Source: Spironucleus salmonicida (taxonomy: Eukaryota; Fornicata; Diplomonadida; Hexamitidae). From it: a stretch of 64,000 nt of DNA. This document shows positions 1-10,687 of the stretch, piece by piece. The notes beneath the pieces are model-generated. The model was not told the DNA's origin. It did not search any database and was given only the letters and a program-made list of their open reading frames with translations. The DNA is taken from assembly GCA_000497125.2 (NCBI GenBank), contig CM035319.1, forward strand, positions 984,001 to 1,048,000. The letters are read 5' to 3'. The first letter of the stretch is position 1, and each line of letters opens with the position of its first letter. The position numbers and the translations under genes were made by a program.

Positions 1-1102
1 AGCGCGCCTTGCAGTCCTTCCCCGTGAATTCTTGTCCGCAAATAGTGCAGCTGAACGCCGGAAACTCACCATCGCAAATCTCGCAATTTTTAATCAAATC
101 CTCACACTCCATTTCCGCACAGCCGGGCCCAACCAGCTTGAAATTCGGCCTGCAAACGCCGCAAACGCCTTCCGAAGCGCAGGACTCGCAGTTTTCGACC
201 TCGCAAGCCGGCCCGTTCAGCTCGCAATTCGCGCCCGCGAAGCCCGCCTCGCAGGTGCAGATCTGCCCTCCTGACGCCTCAACGCAGCTGCCGCGGCCGC
301 TGCATTTTGATGGCTATTAGCACGTCGCCGGCGCGCAGAAATCGACGTTGAACTGCGCGTAGCCCGGGCCGCACTCGGCGTCGCAGGACGCGCCCCGGAG
401 GCGGTCGCGGCAGCGCGTGCAGCGCGCGGGGCCGTTCCCGGGCTGCGCGCACAGCAGGCAGCCGTCGATCGCGTCCGCGCAGGCGATGCAGGCGCTGTTT
501 TTGAGCACCGGCCGCTCCGAATCCGCGTCGCAGGCGGTGCAGAGAGAGGGCGGGAATGGCGTTGCAGCCGAAAAGTCGCCCTGCGTGGCCGCGCAGGTCT
601 TGCAGCTGTTGTTGCAGCAGCCGGATGCTGGATTTGCGCTTTGCGTTCCCGGAATGCAGTCCGCGCAGCCTGTGCTGCTGCATTTGGCGCAGACGGGGAC
701 GATTCCGCCCTTGCATCTGAGGCCCAGCACGCGCCGGTCGCAGTTCGGGCCTGTAAAGTGCCGTGCAGCGGATTTGTCCGCGCGGCAGATGCAGGAAATG
801 TCGCCGTTTGCGTCCGGAACGCTCGGCTCGCCGTACTTTCCGCCGGAGCAGGCGAGCTTGAGGTCTTTCAGGTACGGGAAGGCTACCGAGAACGGCTGGC
901 AGTTGCTTTCGTTCAGCTGCACCATTTCCGGGCCGCAGTCTCGCTCGCACGTCGCACCCGTGAAGGGCGCTTTGCAGGTTATGCAGGCGATCGTTGTTGG
1001 GGTTGCCTGGGTGCAGGTACGGCAGTTGGGTATAACTTCCTAGCAGGCGACGCAGGTTCCCGCGTTGTTGAGGGGTTTAAGGGATGTGGGGTCGCAGGTC
1101 AT
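1..1102 (-). CDS. EGF-like cysteine-rich protein, 3' end beyond window
   Basis: Reading from ATG at 1102 with TAR as Gln gives an unbroken frame of about 367 codons running off the window edge. Cysteines occur every few residues in CXXC and CXC spacing (for example CVACQE, CRTCTQ, CKTC). Near the truncated end lies an EGF-like module, CSGRGSC followed by CTCEAGFAGANCE. In-frame TAG/TAA codons occur at the position encoding CQQPSKC (about 315-320) and near the start (TGC TAG GAA). Such EGF/CXXC ectodomains belong to the diplomonad secreted or surface cysteine-rich protein families. No hydrophobic signal peptide follows the first Met, so an upstream start or unconventional export is possible. 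The coding part is GC-rich and composition drops sharply to AT-rich just upstream of the ATG. Whether a C-terminal membrane anchor exists cannot be seen. Confidence 0.8.
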
Positions 1103-2029
1103 TTTTAAATTGAGAATCTGGGAAATTAGAGGTTTTAAGTTATGAATGATATGAATTTTAGGTTTTATTTTGGAAAGGTCAGATGTTGTAAATGTGGAAA
1201 ATTGTGGTTTTACTCTAAGAATGGCTAGGTGGTGGAGAATAGGTTTAATTAGAAAGTAATTGTCGCGGATAATTTTAATTGTAATTTTTTATGAAAGAAT
1301 ATCTAATTAAATATCTTAAAATACTTAAAAATGTGTAATCCTCGAGAGAAAGAATCTTGCTAAGAATTTATTTAAAATAAAATATTGCATATTGCATTAT
1401 TATATAAATAAAACACAAACTAAATTAGTTTTTTAATTGTAATAATGGTAAATATGTAATGTTAACATATAATGTGTTTTAAATACAATAAATTTTATTA
1501 TTGGTGTTATGGCAAATTGGTTTATACAAGATATATTTTGTTTTAAAAATTGAGTTATAAGTAATTATTATTCTGTAATAATTATATTGCAAAAATTGAT
1601 TATATAGTTCAATAGGTAACGTTGTGTAAAAATATTGATATGTCTTATATTGAGAAAATAGATAAACTATATATAGTATCTTACTTACTTTAGAAGTATA
1701 TGCTATTATTTTATTAGCATTGCTGATGTTTAATTCAGCGATATCTAATGTAAATCGTCTCTTTAGGTGATGAAGCAAGATAGCGTGCTTAATAATATTT
1801 AGTAAACATTTTACTGCAATTATTTCATCTAAAATAGGCCTCCTAGCGCGCTATAAGTTAATTTTTACGTTTACCTTATTAAACTAACCAGCAAGTTGAT
1901 ACTATATGGCCTTTAGGAGCAAATTTTATAATAAATAAAGTCTATGCAAAAATAGTGATAATAATAAATTATTATCTAAATGCAGTTTTGATTTTAATAA
2001 AGTAAATAATCCAGAATGTACCTCTTAAT
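1103..2029. other. AT-rich spacer
   Basis: This is sp. AT-rich DNA upstream of the minus-strand cysteine-rich gene. A TGA-free minus-strand frame crosses roughly 1170-1778, but it lacks an ATG in a sensible place and its composition is simply that of AT-rich spacer. I see no supported gene. Confidence 0.5.
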
Positions 2030-3060
2030 GGATCTAGAAATACAGATCTCTGGCAGGCATCGACAATAATTGGAAGTAATTTCATGCGGATGGTATTGGC
2101 TAAGAATCTGCAATTAGTATTAGCTATAGTTTCTTTATGAACTATTGAAATATCCCGTGTGTAATGAACACTTTACACTCGGTAAATTTTGTGTTTATTT
2201 TGAGATATATAAATAGAAACACCATTACTAGACTCTAGATTCATATTCTGTAGATGCTCAGGTCTTTGAATCTACTGAACACTTAAAAGTATGGCTATCT
2301 AGATTTAATAATTTCGAAGTTAATATAGTCAATAGAAATAAACCCTATGATGAGAATATGCGTAAAGAATTCTAATATTTACATTTGATCGCTGCATGAA
2401 TATAATACGATTGAATCTTCATTTAACCTACACCACTAAAGATTTATATTATATCGTATTAGGCAATATTTCTTAAATAAAAGACCTAAGATATTTAATA
2501 CAATATATTGATCTAGCCCAGAATATACTTCGTACTTATAAGTATAATAATTATTATGGTTTTGAAATATATAAGGCACTGATTTTTGGATTTAAATAAA
2601 GTATACGAAAAAGATGTCAACAATATAAATTGCCCAATAGAAGTAAGTACTTGACTGGTTAACACTCTTAAAAATAAAAATTTAACATATACTCATTATT
2701 AGCTGCTTTTATGATTTTAAGCAATCCAATAGAAACTATGAGAGTAATATCTATTTAGCTTTACAAAACAAGGCCTACCTATTTTAAAATGGGATACATT
2801 GCTTCATGAACTGTGATCTTTTATACATGCTAATTAATAAGGATAAATTTACTTAATTCTCACAGTGAATTATTACCGAAAATAATAAAACTAGATTTAT
2901 ACTAAGCTAAATTTTCGCTTTTGATAGGTCCTTATTGATTCAGATATCCTGATCAGCTATGAATCAATAATTTATAACGAATACAGTAATTATGCACAAA
3001 TAACTAACGGTGATAACATTTTATACACTAAGCACCACCTTTCTTGATTGGCCTAAATTT
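2030..3060 (+). pseudogene. Decayed coding sequence, unknown protein
   Basis: Several stretches on the plus strand translate into protein-like sequence but sit in different frames and are ended by TGA. Examples are the frame with NNPECTSQWIQKYRSLAG at about 2010-2150, VDAQVFESTEHLKVWLSRF at about 2255-2390, DLRYLIQYIDLAQNILRTY at about 2490-2580 and CFYDFKQSNRNYESNIYLAL at about 2705-2860. Composition is slightly less AT-rich than the flanks. The pattern is that of an old gene broken by several indels and stops. I do not recognise the family. Alternatively these are chance frames in AT-rich DNA. Confidence 0.3.
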
Positions 3061-3518
3061 GTCATATTTAGTCCAGGTCTATTTATGCTGTAATAGTATA
3101 TATAAATATTTATCTATACGATTCTATTTTAGTATAGTATTTATTTTATACTATTTCTAAACTAATAAATATTAATATTCTTGTTAATTAAATACTAATA
3201 TATCCTTTATATTGAATATCTCAAAAGTAAAAAAGTATTTTTATTTTCAAAATTGAAAAATATTAAATAATAATCGTATTAAAAAATTTTAGTAGAGATA
3301 CAATCACTATATTTATATAGATATCTCCATTATCATGGTTTTATTTAGTTTTTTCTATAACAATAAATGCTTAAATAATAATAATAAGACATAAATTATT
3401 AAAAATAAATCAATATTTTATGCCATATGAACTGAAAAACTTATATAACCATAAATAAATTTAACAGGTTTTGAAAGCTTAATTCATATATATTTAGTTT
3501 GTTTTTTAAACATCAAAA
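3061..3518. other. AT-rich upstream region of the left IR1 gene
   Basis: Strongly AT-rich DNA directly upstream of the start codon at 3519. It has no counterpart at the mirror position upstream of 13957, so it is unique to this copy and must hold its promoter. I see no conserved motif beyond the A run immediately before the ATG. Confidence 0.5.
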
Positions 3519-6500
3519 ATGTCTGGAAGCTGTGATTTAAATTTATCCAATAATGGTTGCAATAATAATTATTCATGTACATCTCCTACTGCTAATGCAC
3601 GTTGTACACCATGTGCTCAAATTACTGAAGGATTTTATTGTAAATATTCAAGAAATGGAAATGTACGAAACTGCAAAAACTGCAATAGCTATTCATGCAC
3701 ACAATGCTTAGAGTTCTACTTGTTAGATGACACCGGACAGAACTGCTTTCCCAACTTCTGTTCCACTTACGTGAGCCAGTGCGCGAACGGCCAGGTCTGC
3801 CCGGCAAACTCGATCGACAGGTCCGACTGCCAGGCCTGCACGCAGAGCCAGGCCACGCCCTGCAAGTGCGGGAAAAAGGCCAACTGCTCGATCTGCGACG
3901 GCACCGGAAAAAAGTGCGGGGCCTGCCTGAAGGGCTTCGTGCTGGACGACGGGAACTGCGTGCTGGAGAGCAACATCTGCAACCAGTTCCGGCAGAGCAT
4001 CCTGTGCGATGACGGCTCCTACTGCAACGGGGACTTCGGGGACACGTGCGAGCTCTGCGCTAAGCTCCAGCTCAACCAGTCCTGCAAGTGCGCGAACGGC
4101 GAGGTCAAGAACTGCGTCAAGTGCGGTGCCGATGGCTGCTCGGCGTGCCTGGATAAGTACGCGGTGCAGTTCGGCCGGTGCCAGCTGAACACCTGCGGGC
4201 AGATCCAGAACACGCTGAACTGCGCCTTCAACCACCTCTGCAAGGACGGCTCCTCCCCGAACCAGGTCTGCATCGCGTGCGACGAGACCCAGCAGTGCAA
4301 CTGCGGGACCATCCTCGGCTGCAAGACCTGCGGGGATGCTATTAACACCTGCGGCTCCTGCTTCGTCGGGTACCACATCAAGGACGGCAAGTGCGTGAGG
4401 GATACTAACAGCTGCGGCGAGAGCTTCGACTCGGCGCTCTGCGACACCGGTTCCTACTGCAACGGTACCTTCGGCGTGAAGTGCATTGTCTGCACGTTCA
4501 TCAACTACAACAGTGCCTGCCGCTGCGGGGAGAACCAAATTCAAAACTGCACCGCCTGCACCACCGGAGACTGCACCGCTTGCAAGTTGGGACTCTACCC
4601 GGTCAACAACATCTGCTCGCCCAACACGTGCGTTGGTGGTCAGAAGTCGACGCAGTGTGCGGTGAACAACTACTGTCCGGTTACTCCCGCGGGCCAGACC
4701 ACGAACTGCCTGCTGTGCTCCGAGAAGTCCACCGTGGCCTGCAATTGCGGGGCTGAGGACAACTGCGCTACCTGCGATGCCGGACTCACCAAATGCAACA
4801 AGTGCCTGCGGGGATTCGAGTCTACAACCGCGGGAAAATGCACGCAGATCCCTAATATCTGCGACCAGAACGGGTCTTCTTCGCTGTGTTAGTAGGACAA
4901 CTTCTGCAGCGGCTCTTTCCTGGAGACCTGCAAAAGCTGTGCGAACATCACCACGGACCTTTCCTGCAACTGCGGTGGCAACCTGCTGCAGAACTGCGTC
5001 AAGTGCGACGGTTCTCTCTGCAAGAAGTGCCTCACCGGCTACCACCCCATCAAGGGCGTGTGCCAGGTAAATATCTGCGACAGGCAACTCTCCAACACCC
5101 AGTGCGCGAGCGGCTTCTACTGCAAGAAAGACAGCAAGGAGAACGACCCCTGCACAGTCTGCGACAAAAACCAGACCCAGCCCTGCAAGTGCGGCGTCGC
5201 CTCCAACTGCGCAACCTGCGGTATCACCCCCAGTACGTGCCAGGACTGCCTGTCTGACCTCGTGCTGGACCCTAGCACGTTGTCCTGCATTACGCAGCAG
5301 ACGGGTAGCAACGTCTGCAACTCCGAGAAAACCTCAGCAGGATGCTTCAACAACTACTTCTGCGACGGCAAAGAGAACGAAGCGTGCCAGTCATGCGTAG
5401 TCCTCCAGCAGGGCCAGAAGTGCAAATGCGATACGGCCCTGGTCGAGAACTGCCAGTTCTGTATAGGAACGGTGTGTCAGGCCTGTGTCCGGGGCTACGA
5501 GGCCATCAACGGCATCTGCGTCCCCAACAAGTGCGGCGACGAAGGGAAAAGTTGCCTGCCCGGATTCTTCTGCCCCACGGATGCAACAAAGGATATGTCT
5601 TGCCGCCCCTGCTCGCTGGACAACCAGGAGCTCTGCAACTGCGGAGCCGCCGCGCACTGTCAGTCCTGCACTTCGCTCAACAACCAGTGCCAGACGTGCG
5701 TCAGCGGCTTCACCCTCATCAACGGCGTGTGCGCGGTACCGCCCAACTGCAACGCGATTCTGCCCTGCCCCATCGGCCAGTACTGCAACAACCTGACCTG
5801 CGAAACCTGCTTAGACCAGCAGATCGCCTGCTCCTGCGGCGAGGCCGTGAACTGCCAGAACTGCGGCCAGCAGGGCGCCTGCCTGAACTGCATAAACGGC
5901 TGGTTGCAGGACGCGAACGGCAACTGCAAGATCCCCATCTGTACCATTCCCCCAGGCCGCGACAAGTACTGCGCCGGGCCCGAGTCGCCCCAGGACTGCT
6001 CCACGAACCCGCTCGTCATCAGCAGCATGCAGCACTCCTGCAACTGCCTGAAGACGCCAGATGGCCAGATTGCAGCAAATTGCGCGAACTGCGAGCCTGA
6101 TATCAATCAGTGCAAGCAGTGCCTCAACGACCACACGCTCATGAGCGGAATCTGCGTTTTCACGCCCCCAGGCTACAAGGGCAGCTGCGACGACCTCGGT
6201 ACCTCCAAGTGGTGCGCAGAGGGCCTCGGCTGCAAGTAGTACGGTCAGTGCATCAACTGCGCGACGCTCGACGTCGGAATGTCCTGCAAGTGCGCCGCCG
6301 ACACGCTCCAGCTCAACTGCGCCGAGTGCGACGGGAGCGGCTGCAAACGCTGCGTCGAGGGCGCGACCATGATCGAGGGCGCCTGCCGGGTCAAGTGCAC
6401 GAACGTGGCCCAGTGCTCCGACGGCGAGCAGTGCGACCTGGCCTAGCAGGTATGCGTCACCTGCGACGGAATGCAGTTCTGCAAGTGCGCGGCGAACCAG

Positions 6501-6788
6501 AACTGCCTGGGCTGCACGGTCGACAAGAAGTGTAACGGCTGCCTCGACGGGTACGTCCAGAACGTCCAAGGCTCGTGCCAGAACTGCGACGCGGGCTACG
6601 AGCTCATCCACGAGTTCCCCTCCGTGTGCGAGATCCTCCAGCAGACCAGCACCGCGCTGGGCCCCTGGGACGTGGTGGGCTGCGTCGCCGCCGGAGCGAC
6701 CATCGTGGCGATCGTGGGCTACCTGATCTACTACTACACGCACCGCCCCAAGAAGTTCTACACCCAGCACAACATGTTTAGCAAGTGA
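3519..6788 (+). CDS. Cysteine-rich membrane protein (VSP/CRMP-like), IR1 copy A
   Basis: A continuous 1089-residue frame once TAG/TAA are Gln (for example TAG TAG at 4891-4896, TAG at 6237 and 6444), ending at TGA 6786-6788. The ectodomain is a long array of CXXC-rich units (for example CKCGKKANCSICDG, CNCGGNLLQNCVKC) in the style of Giardia VSPs and Spironucleus CRMPs, which are surface coat or secreted proteins. A single membrane segment lies at about residues 1050-1072 (around VGCVAAGATIVAIVGYLI), followed by a short tail with RPKKFYTQH. The N-terminus (MSGSCDLNLSNNGC) is Cys-rich at once, with no visible signal peptide. The first ~200 bp are AT-rich and the rest GC-rich, with the switch near 3720. 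A diverged same-length copy lies tail-to-tail at 10688-13957. Confidence 0.9.
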
Positions 6789-6855
6789 GCGGTTTGGTTA
6801 CTCATTGCACACGGTGCGGGATGTCGCCGCGAGCGGACCGGGAGGGTTTGCGGCT

Positions 6856-8056
6856 CTAGGAGAAATGTGTAGTAGACACCACGGGGCGCGGGACTGTGCT
6901 TGCACTCGGCAACTGCTGCAGCCGATGCGTCCTGGGCGTACAGTAGCCTCCCGGGGAGCACGCTGCAGGCTTACGCCAGACTAGTCCTTTCGCACCATAG
7001 ACGCGCCTCGCTGCCCTGCATTGGTCAGGGTGCGGTTATGAATAGTTTTCAATTTGCCAATTTACGCCGTCGGCGTGCCCAGACGGCCGGTATATTGCTG
7101 TTTTATTAAGTTCGAGGACAGCCTCGGTGCTTTGCAACACGTGGATGGTCGAAACTCAATTAAATCATTCCCTTTGGTAACTTACAACTGCTATGCCTAC
7201 ACATCATAAGTAATTTAGCAGAGTAAAAAGAAAAAGCTTTCATAACGATACTGGCGTGAGAAATCACATGGATTATATAGCTAATGTTTGATCTTTCTAT
7301 GAATTACAGCGATGATTGTAACTAGACTACAATCTTATTTGCAATTTGATTCAGTAACTTTCATTTAATATATATCTTTAAAACAGCTAGAAAAGAGAAT
7401 AGGCATTTTCTATCGAAATAACTAAATCCATCTGATGAACTGAATATACATGAACTGATCCGAAGCTTCCTCTAATACTACACGTACTTCCTTTACACAA
7501 AGATTTTGTAGGACCTAGTAAAAATATTAAGTGATTAGTATCAAATATATGATTTTATAAAAATTATGAGGTTTAGAAGTTGTCATGGTGGTATTAGTTA
7601 ATATGGATAATTTTTTAGGAGAGGCAATAAATAAGTGTGCGCCATTTTTGGACGGACAGCCTGAGCCAGCACCCTCGCTGGCATGACTCCTCACCCAGCT
7701 CCCGGCTGCCAGCTCCATAACCGCACGAGCGCTTTGCGGGACCGGGCATACGAACAGGGTGCCAGCATAGCAAGCAGCCGCATATTCCGAAGCCACCCCA
7801 GCGCAATCCCCTAGCCTGGCCAAAGCACGGAAGCACGTAACTATGGGCTAGCTGCACACCAGCATGGGCAAATAGAGTTGCCGTTGGTGGAATTTTGCTA
7901 CCTCCGGCGCGGCCAGAGAAGGTAATTCTTCCCTCCGACTCGCATGCCGGCCAAAGGCGCCGCGGCGGGACCCTCGGCCTGGCGCAGCGGTATAGGGAAC
8001 GGAACTTTGACGGGAAACCTCAAGATACTCACCAGCCAGCTGGCATCGGGCACTTT
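6856..8056 (-). pseudogene. Possible decayed LSU rRNA 3' half, left arm
   Basis: Reverse-complement mirror of the candidate at 9420-10620, almost identical in sequence. On the minus strand, in order, it carries a helix-71-like GGTAGCAAAATTCC (about 7902-7889), a PTC-like GTTACCAAAGGGAA (about 7184), a sarcin-ricin-loop-like GGTGCGAAAGGACTAG (about 6996-6981) and GAGGCTACTGTACGCC (about 6950). The universal bases are altered, so if rRNA-derived it is not functional. The AT-rich piece between the first two motifs (about 7105-7640) is not rRNA-like. It lies just downstream of the cysteine-rich gene, in opposite orientation. Confidence 0.4.
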
Positions 8057-8129
8057 GCATGCGGGTCTGCCCACCGCTCCCCGTTTTTTCTGCGGCCCGA
8101 GTAGAGCCCGGTCTACGCGGCCCGCTCCT

Positions 8130-9334
8130 CATGTTACGGGTTCTCGCGCACGCCGTGTTCGTCGCCGCCGCCCTGCTGCTCGCCGCGCCGGACGACCCGA
8201 TGCTGGAGTTGCTGGACGGCGTCTGCGCGCAGGTGGACTGCGGTCTGGAGGCGGCCTTCTGCGGAGGCATAAGCGTTTCGGAGAAGGTGTTGTTCGCGAC
8301 CAGCAGGGGGACTGCCGACAGGGACTCGATGATGACCATGTAGACGTTCGGCATCTCTCCCGGCTGCTCCCTGCCTTGGGGCGCCGGGCCTCGCACTGGT
8401 TGAACTGGCAGTAGCTCGCCTCGTCCCCCACCACGAACGGGAACTGGACGCTGTCGCGGTTGTCGATGTAGAACAGGCCCGGCGGCAGCTCAACGCTCTG
8501 GCGCTCGTCCCGGATCAACGCCTGCAGCCTCGCCTCCGGCAGGTGGTAGCGCGTCAGCGACTTGAGCATGTTCCAGTGCCCTGGCGCCGCCTCGGCCAGC
8601 TGCCCGTAGGGGAAGGCGATGAAGGAGGCGAATAGTGCGACCGCGACGAGGGAGAGCAGGGCCCCAACAGGGCCGGCCGCCCGTCGGACTCTCCGCGTTG
8701 CCGAGGATATCTTGGCGGTCTGCATGTCCATCTCGCTCCCGAGCCCGGCGCTGACGGCCTGCAGCACAAAGTTGTGCGGGGCAGCTGGCCGGACCAGAAA
8801 CGAGGATACTACGTGCTTCCGTCCGATCAGCACCAGCAGGAGCGCCAGCCCGACCGAGCCGATGACGATCGACGACAGCAGCACCCAGTGGATGATGTCC
8901 CTTCCGATGGCCAGCAGAAGCGTGGCGAGCGTGTTGGAGGAGGTCTTCTCGCCCGCGACTAGCAGCGTGCTGGGGAACAGGGTCGGCACGCCGAGGATGT
9001 AGCTCTTGAACAGCGAGAACCTGGCGATGCCCTGCATCTCGCGCCCCAGCTCGGTGTCGTAGATGCAGACCACCATGAAGAGCACCGCGAGGTAGAGCAC
9101 CACGCACGTCGGGACGGCTCTGGCGACCTTCGCCTTGGCGCCAAGCAACTGGAGCGCGGCGAGCACGGACGCCAGCAGGCACGCGTCCAGCACGTTCACG
9201 AGCACCGCGAGCAGGAAAAGCGCCCGCTGCGAGATCTGCTGGTTCTCGGCTGGCCCTAGCATGAAGCACTTCAGCCCTGCGATGAGGGAGGTGAAGACGG
9301 CATAGAGCACCAGCACAGACAGCGCCGCATGCAT
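8130..9334 (-). pseudogene. Truncated, frameshifted sulfatase/LTA-synthase-like membrane protein
   Basis: From ATG at 9334 the minus strand encodes a protein with about five to six hydrophobic segments (MHAALSVLVLYAVFTSLIAG, later ALLSLVAVALFASFIAFPYG) and a soluble part with LFYIDNRDSVQFPF. Near 8390 the frame breaks. One base over, the sequence continues as MPNVYMVIIESLSAVPLLV, which resembles the first metal-site segment of alkaline-phosphatase-superfamily enzymes such as LTA synthases and phosphoglycerol transferases (multi-pass N-terminus, then a P-N-(V/I)-x-x-(I/V)-x-x-E-S motif). The following catalytic domain is missing: coding quality fades near 8130 and the IR1 arm begins at 8071. 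So the gene is truncated and frameshifted inside the palindrome centre. GC-rich. The family call is by motif only. Confidence 0.5.
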
Positions 9335-9419
9335 ATTATGGAGCGTAGGGTGTAGACCCGGCGGCGGGCTAGAGCGGAGCGCTGGATGGTTGCCATGCAA
9401 ACCAGGCAGACCCGCATGC

Positions 9420-10620
9420 AAAGTGCCCGATGCCAGCTGGCTGGTGATTATCTTGAGGTTTCCCGTCCAAGTTCCGTTCCCTATGCCGCTGCGCCAAGCC
9501 GAGGGTCCCGCCGCGGTGCCTTTGGCCGGCATGCGAGTCGGAGGGAAGAATTACCTTCTCTGGCCGCGCCGGAGGTAGCAAAATTCCACCAACGGCAACT
9601 CTATTTGCCCATGCTGGTGTGCAGCTAGCCCATAGTTACGTGCTTCCGTGCTTTGGCCAGGCTAGGGGATTGCGCTGGGGTGGCTTCGGAATATGCGGCT
9701 GCTTGCTATGCTGGCACCCTGTTCGTATGCCCGGTCCCGCAAAGCGCTCGTGCGGTTATGGAGCTGGCAGCCGGGAGCTGGGTGAGGAGTCATGCCAGCG
9801 AGGGTGCTGGCTCAGGCTGTCCGTCCAAAAATGGCGCACACTTATTTATTGCCTCTCCTAAAAAATTATCCATATTAACTAATACCACCATGACAACTTC
9901 TAAACCTCATAATTTTTATAAAATCATATATTTGATACTAATCACTTAATATTTTTACTAGGTCCTACAAAATCTTTGTGTAAAGGAAGTACGTGTAGTA
10001 TTAGAGGAAGCTTCGGATCAGTTCATGTATATTCAGTTCATCAGATGGATTTAGTTATTTCGATAGAAAATGCCTATTCTCTTTTCTAGCTGTTTTAAAG
10101 ATATATATTAAATGAAAGTTACTGAATCAAATTGCAAATAAGATTGTAGTCTAGTTACAATCATCGCTGTAATTCATAGAAAGATCAAACATTAGCTATA
10201 TAATCCATGTGATTTCTCACGCCAGTATCGTTATGAAAGCTTTTTCTTTTTACTCTGCTAAATTACTTATGATGTGTAGGCATAGCAGTTGTAAGTTACC
10301 AAAGGGAATGATTTAATTGAGTTTCGACCATCCACGTGTTGCAAAGCACCGAGGCTGTCCTCGAACTTAATAAAACAGCAATATACCGGCCGTCTGGGCA
10401 CGCCGACGGCGTAAATTGGCAAATTGAAAACTATTCATAACCGCACCCTGACCAATGCAGGGCAGCGAGGCGCGTCTATGGTGCGAAAGGACTAGTCTGG
10501 CGTAAGCCTGCAGCGTGCTCCCCGGGAGGCTACTGTACGCCCAGGACGCATCGGCTGCAGCAGTTGCCGAGTGCAAGCACAGTCCCGCGCCCCGTGGTGT
10601 CTACTACACATTTCTCCTAG
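9420..10620 (+). pseudogene. Possible decayed LSU rRNA 3' half, right arm
   Basis: Four stretches resemble conserved LSU rRNA landmarks in the right order. They are GGTAGCAAAATTCC at 9574 (helix 71, bacterial GGTAGCGAAATTCC), GTTACCAAAGGGAA at about 10292 (peptidyl-transferase region, GTTACC..GGGATAAC), GGTGCGAAAGGACTAG at 10480 (sarcin-ricin loop, AGTACGAGAGGACC) and GAGGCTACTGTACGCC at 10526 (3' end, GAAGCTACCGTGCGC). The 188-nt spacing between the second and third is close to that in real LSU. Differences in otherwise universal bases and an AT-rich segment at 9860-10290 argue for a pseudogene. I recalled the landmarks from memory, so this needs a covariance-model search. Confidence 0.42.
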
Positions 10621-10687
10621 AGCCGCAAACCCTCCCGGTCCGCTCGCGGCGACATCCCGCACCGTGTGCAATGAGTAACCAAACCGC

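Noticed and set aside
3723-5087. Long antisense open frame (454 codons) opposite the cysteine-rich gene, and similar ones at 12944-13753, 42802-43716 and 62712-63626
   Set aside because: These mirror GC-rich sense genes with strong codon bias. Their translations are low-complexity Ala/Val/Arg-rich sequence without domains, and they recur wherever the sense gene recurs.
8130-9334. Bacterial contamination as explanation for the LTA-synthase-like gene
   Set aside because: It lies inside the eukaryotic palindrome with matching GC-rich blocks on both sides and no bacterial operon features. Lateral transfer remains possible but is not shown.
9335-9532. N-terminal extension of the sulfatase-like frame to 9532
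   Set aside because: The added residues are encoded by the repeat arm (rRNA-like sequence). The hydrophobic protein-like part begins at ATG 9334.
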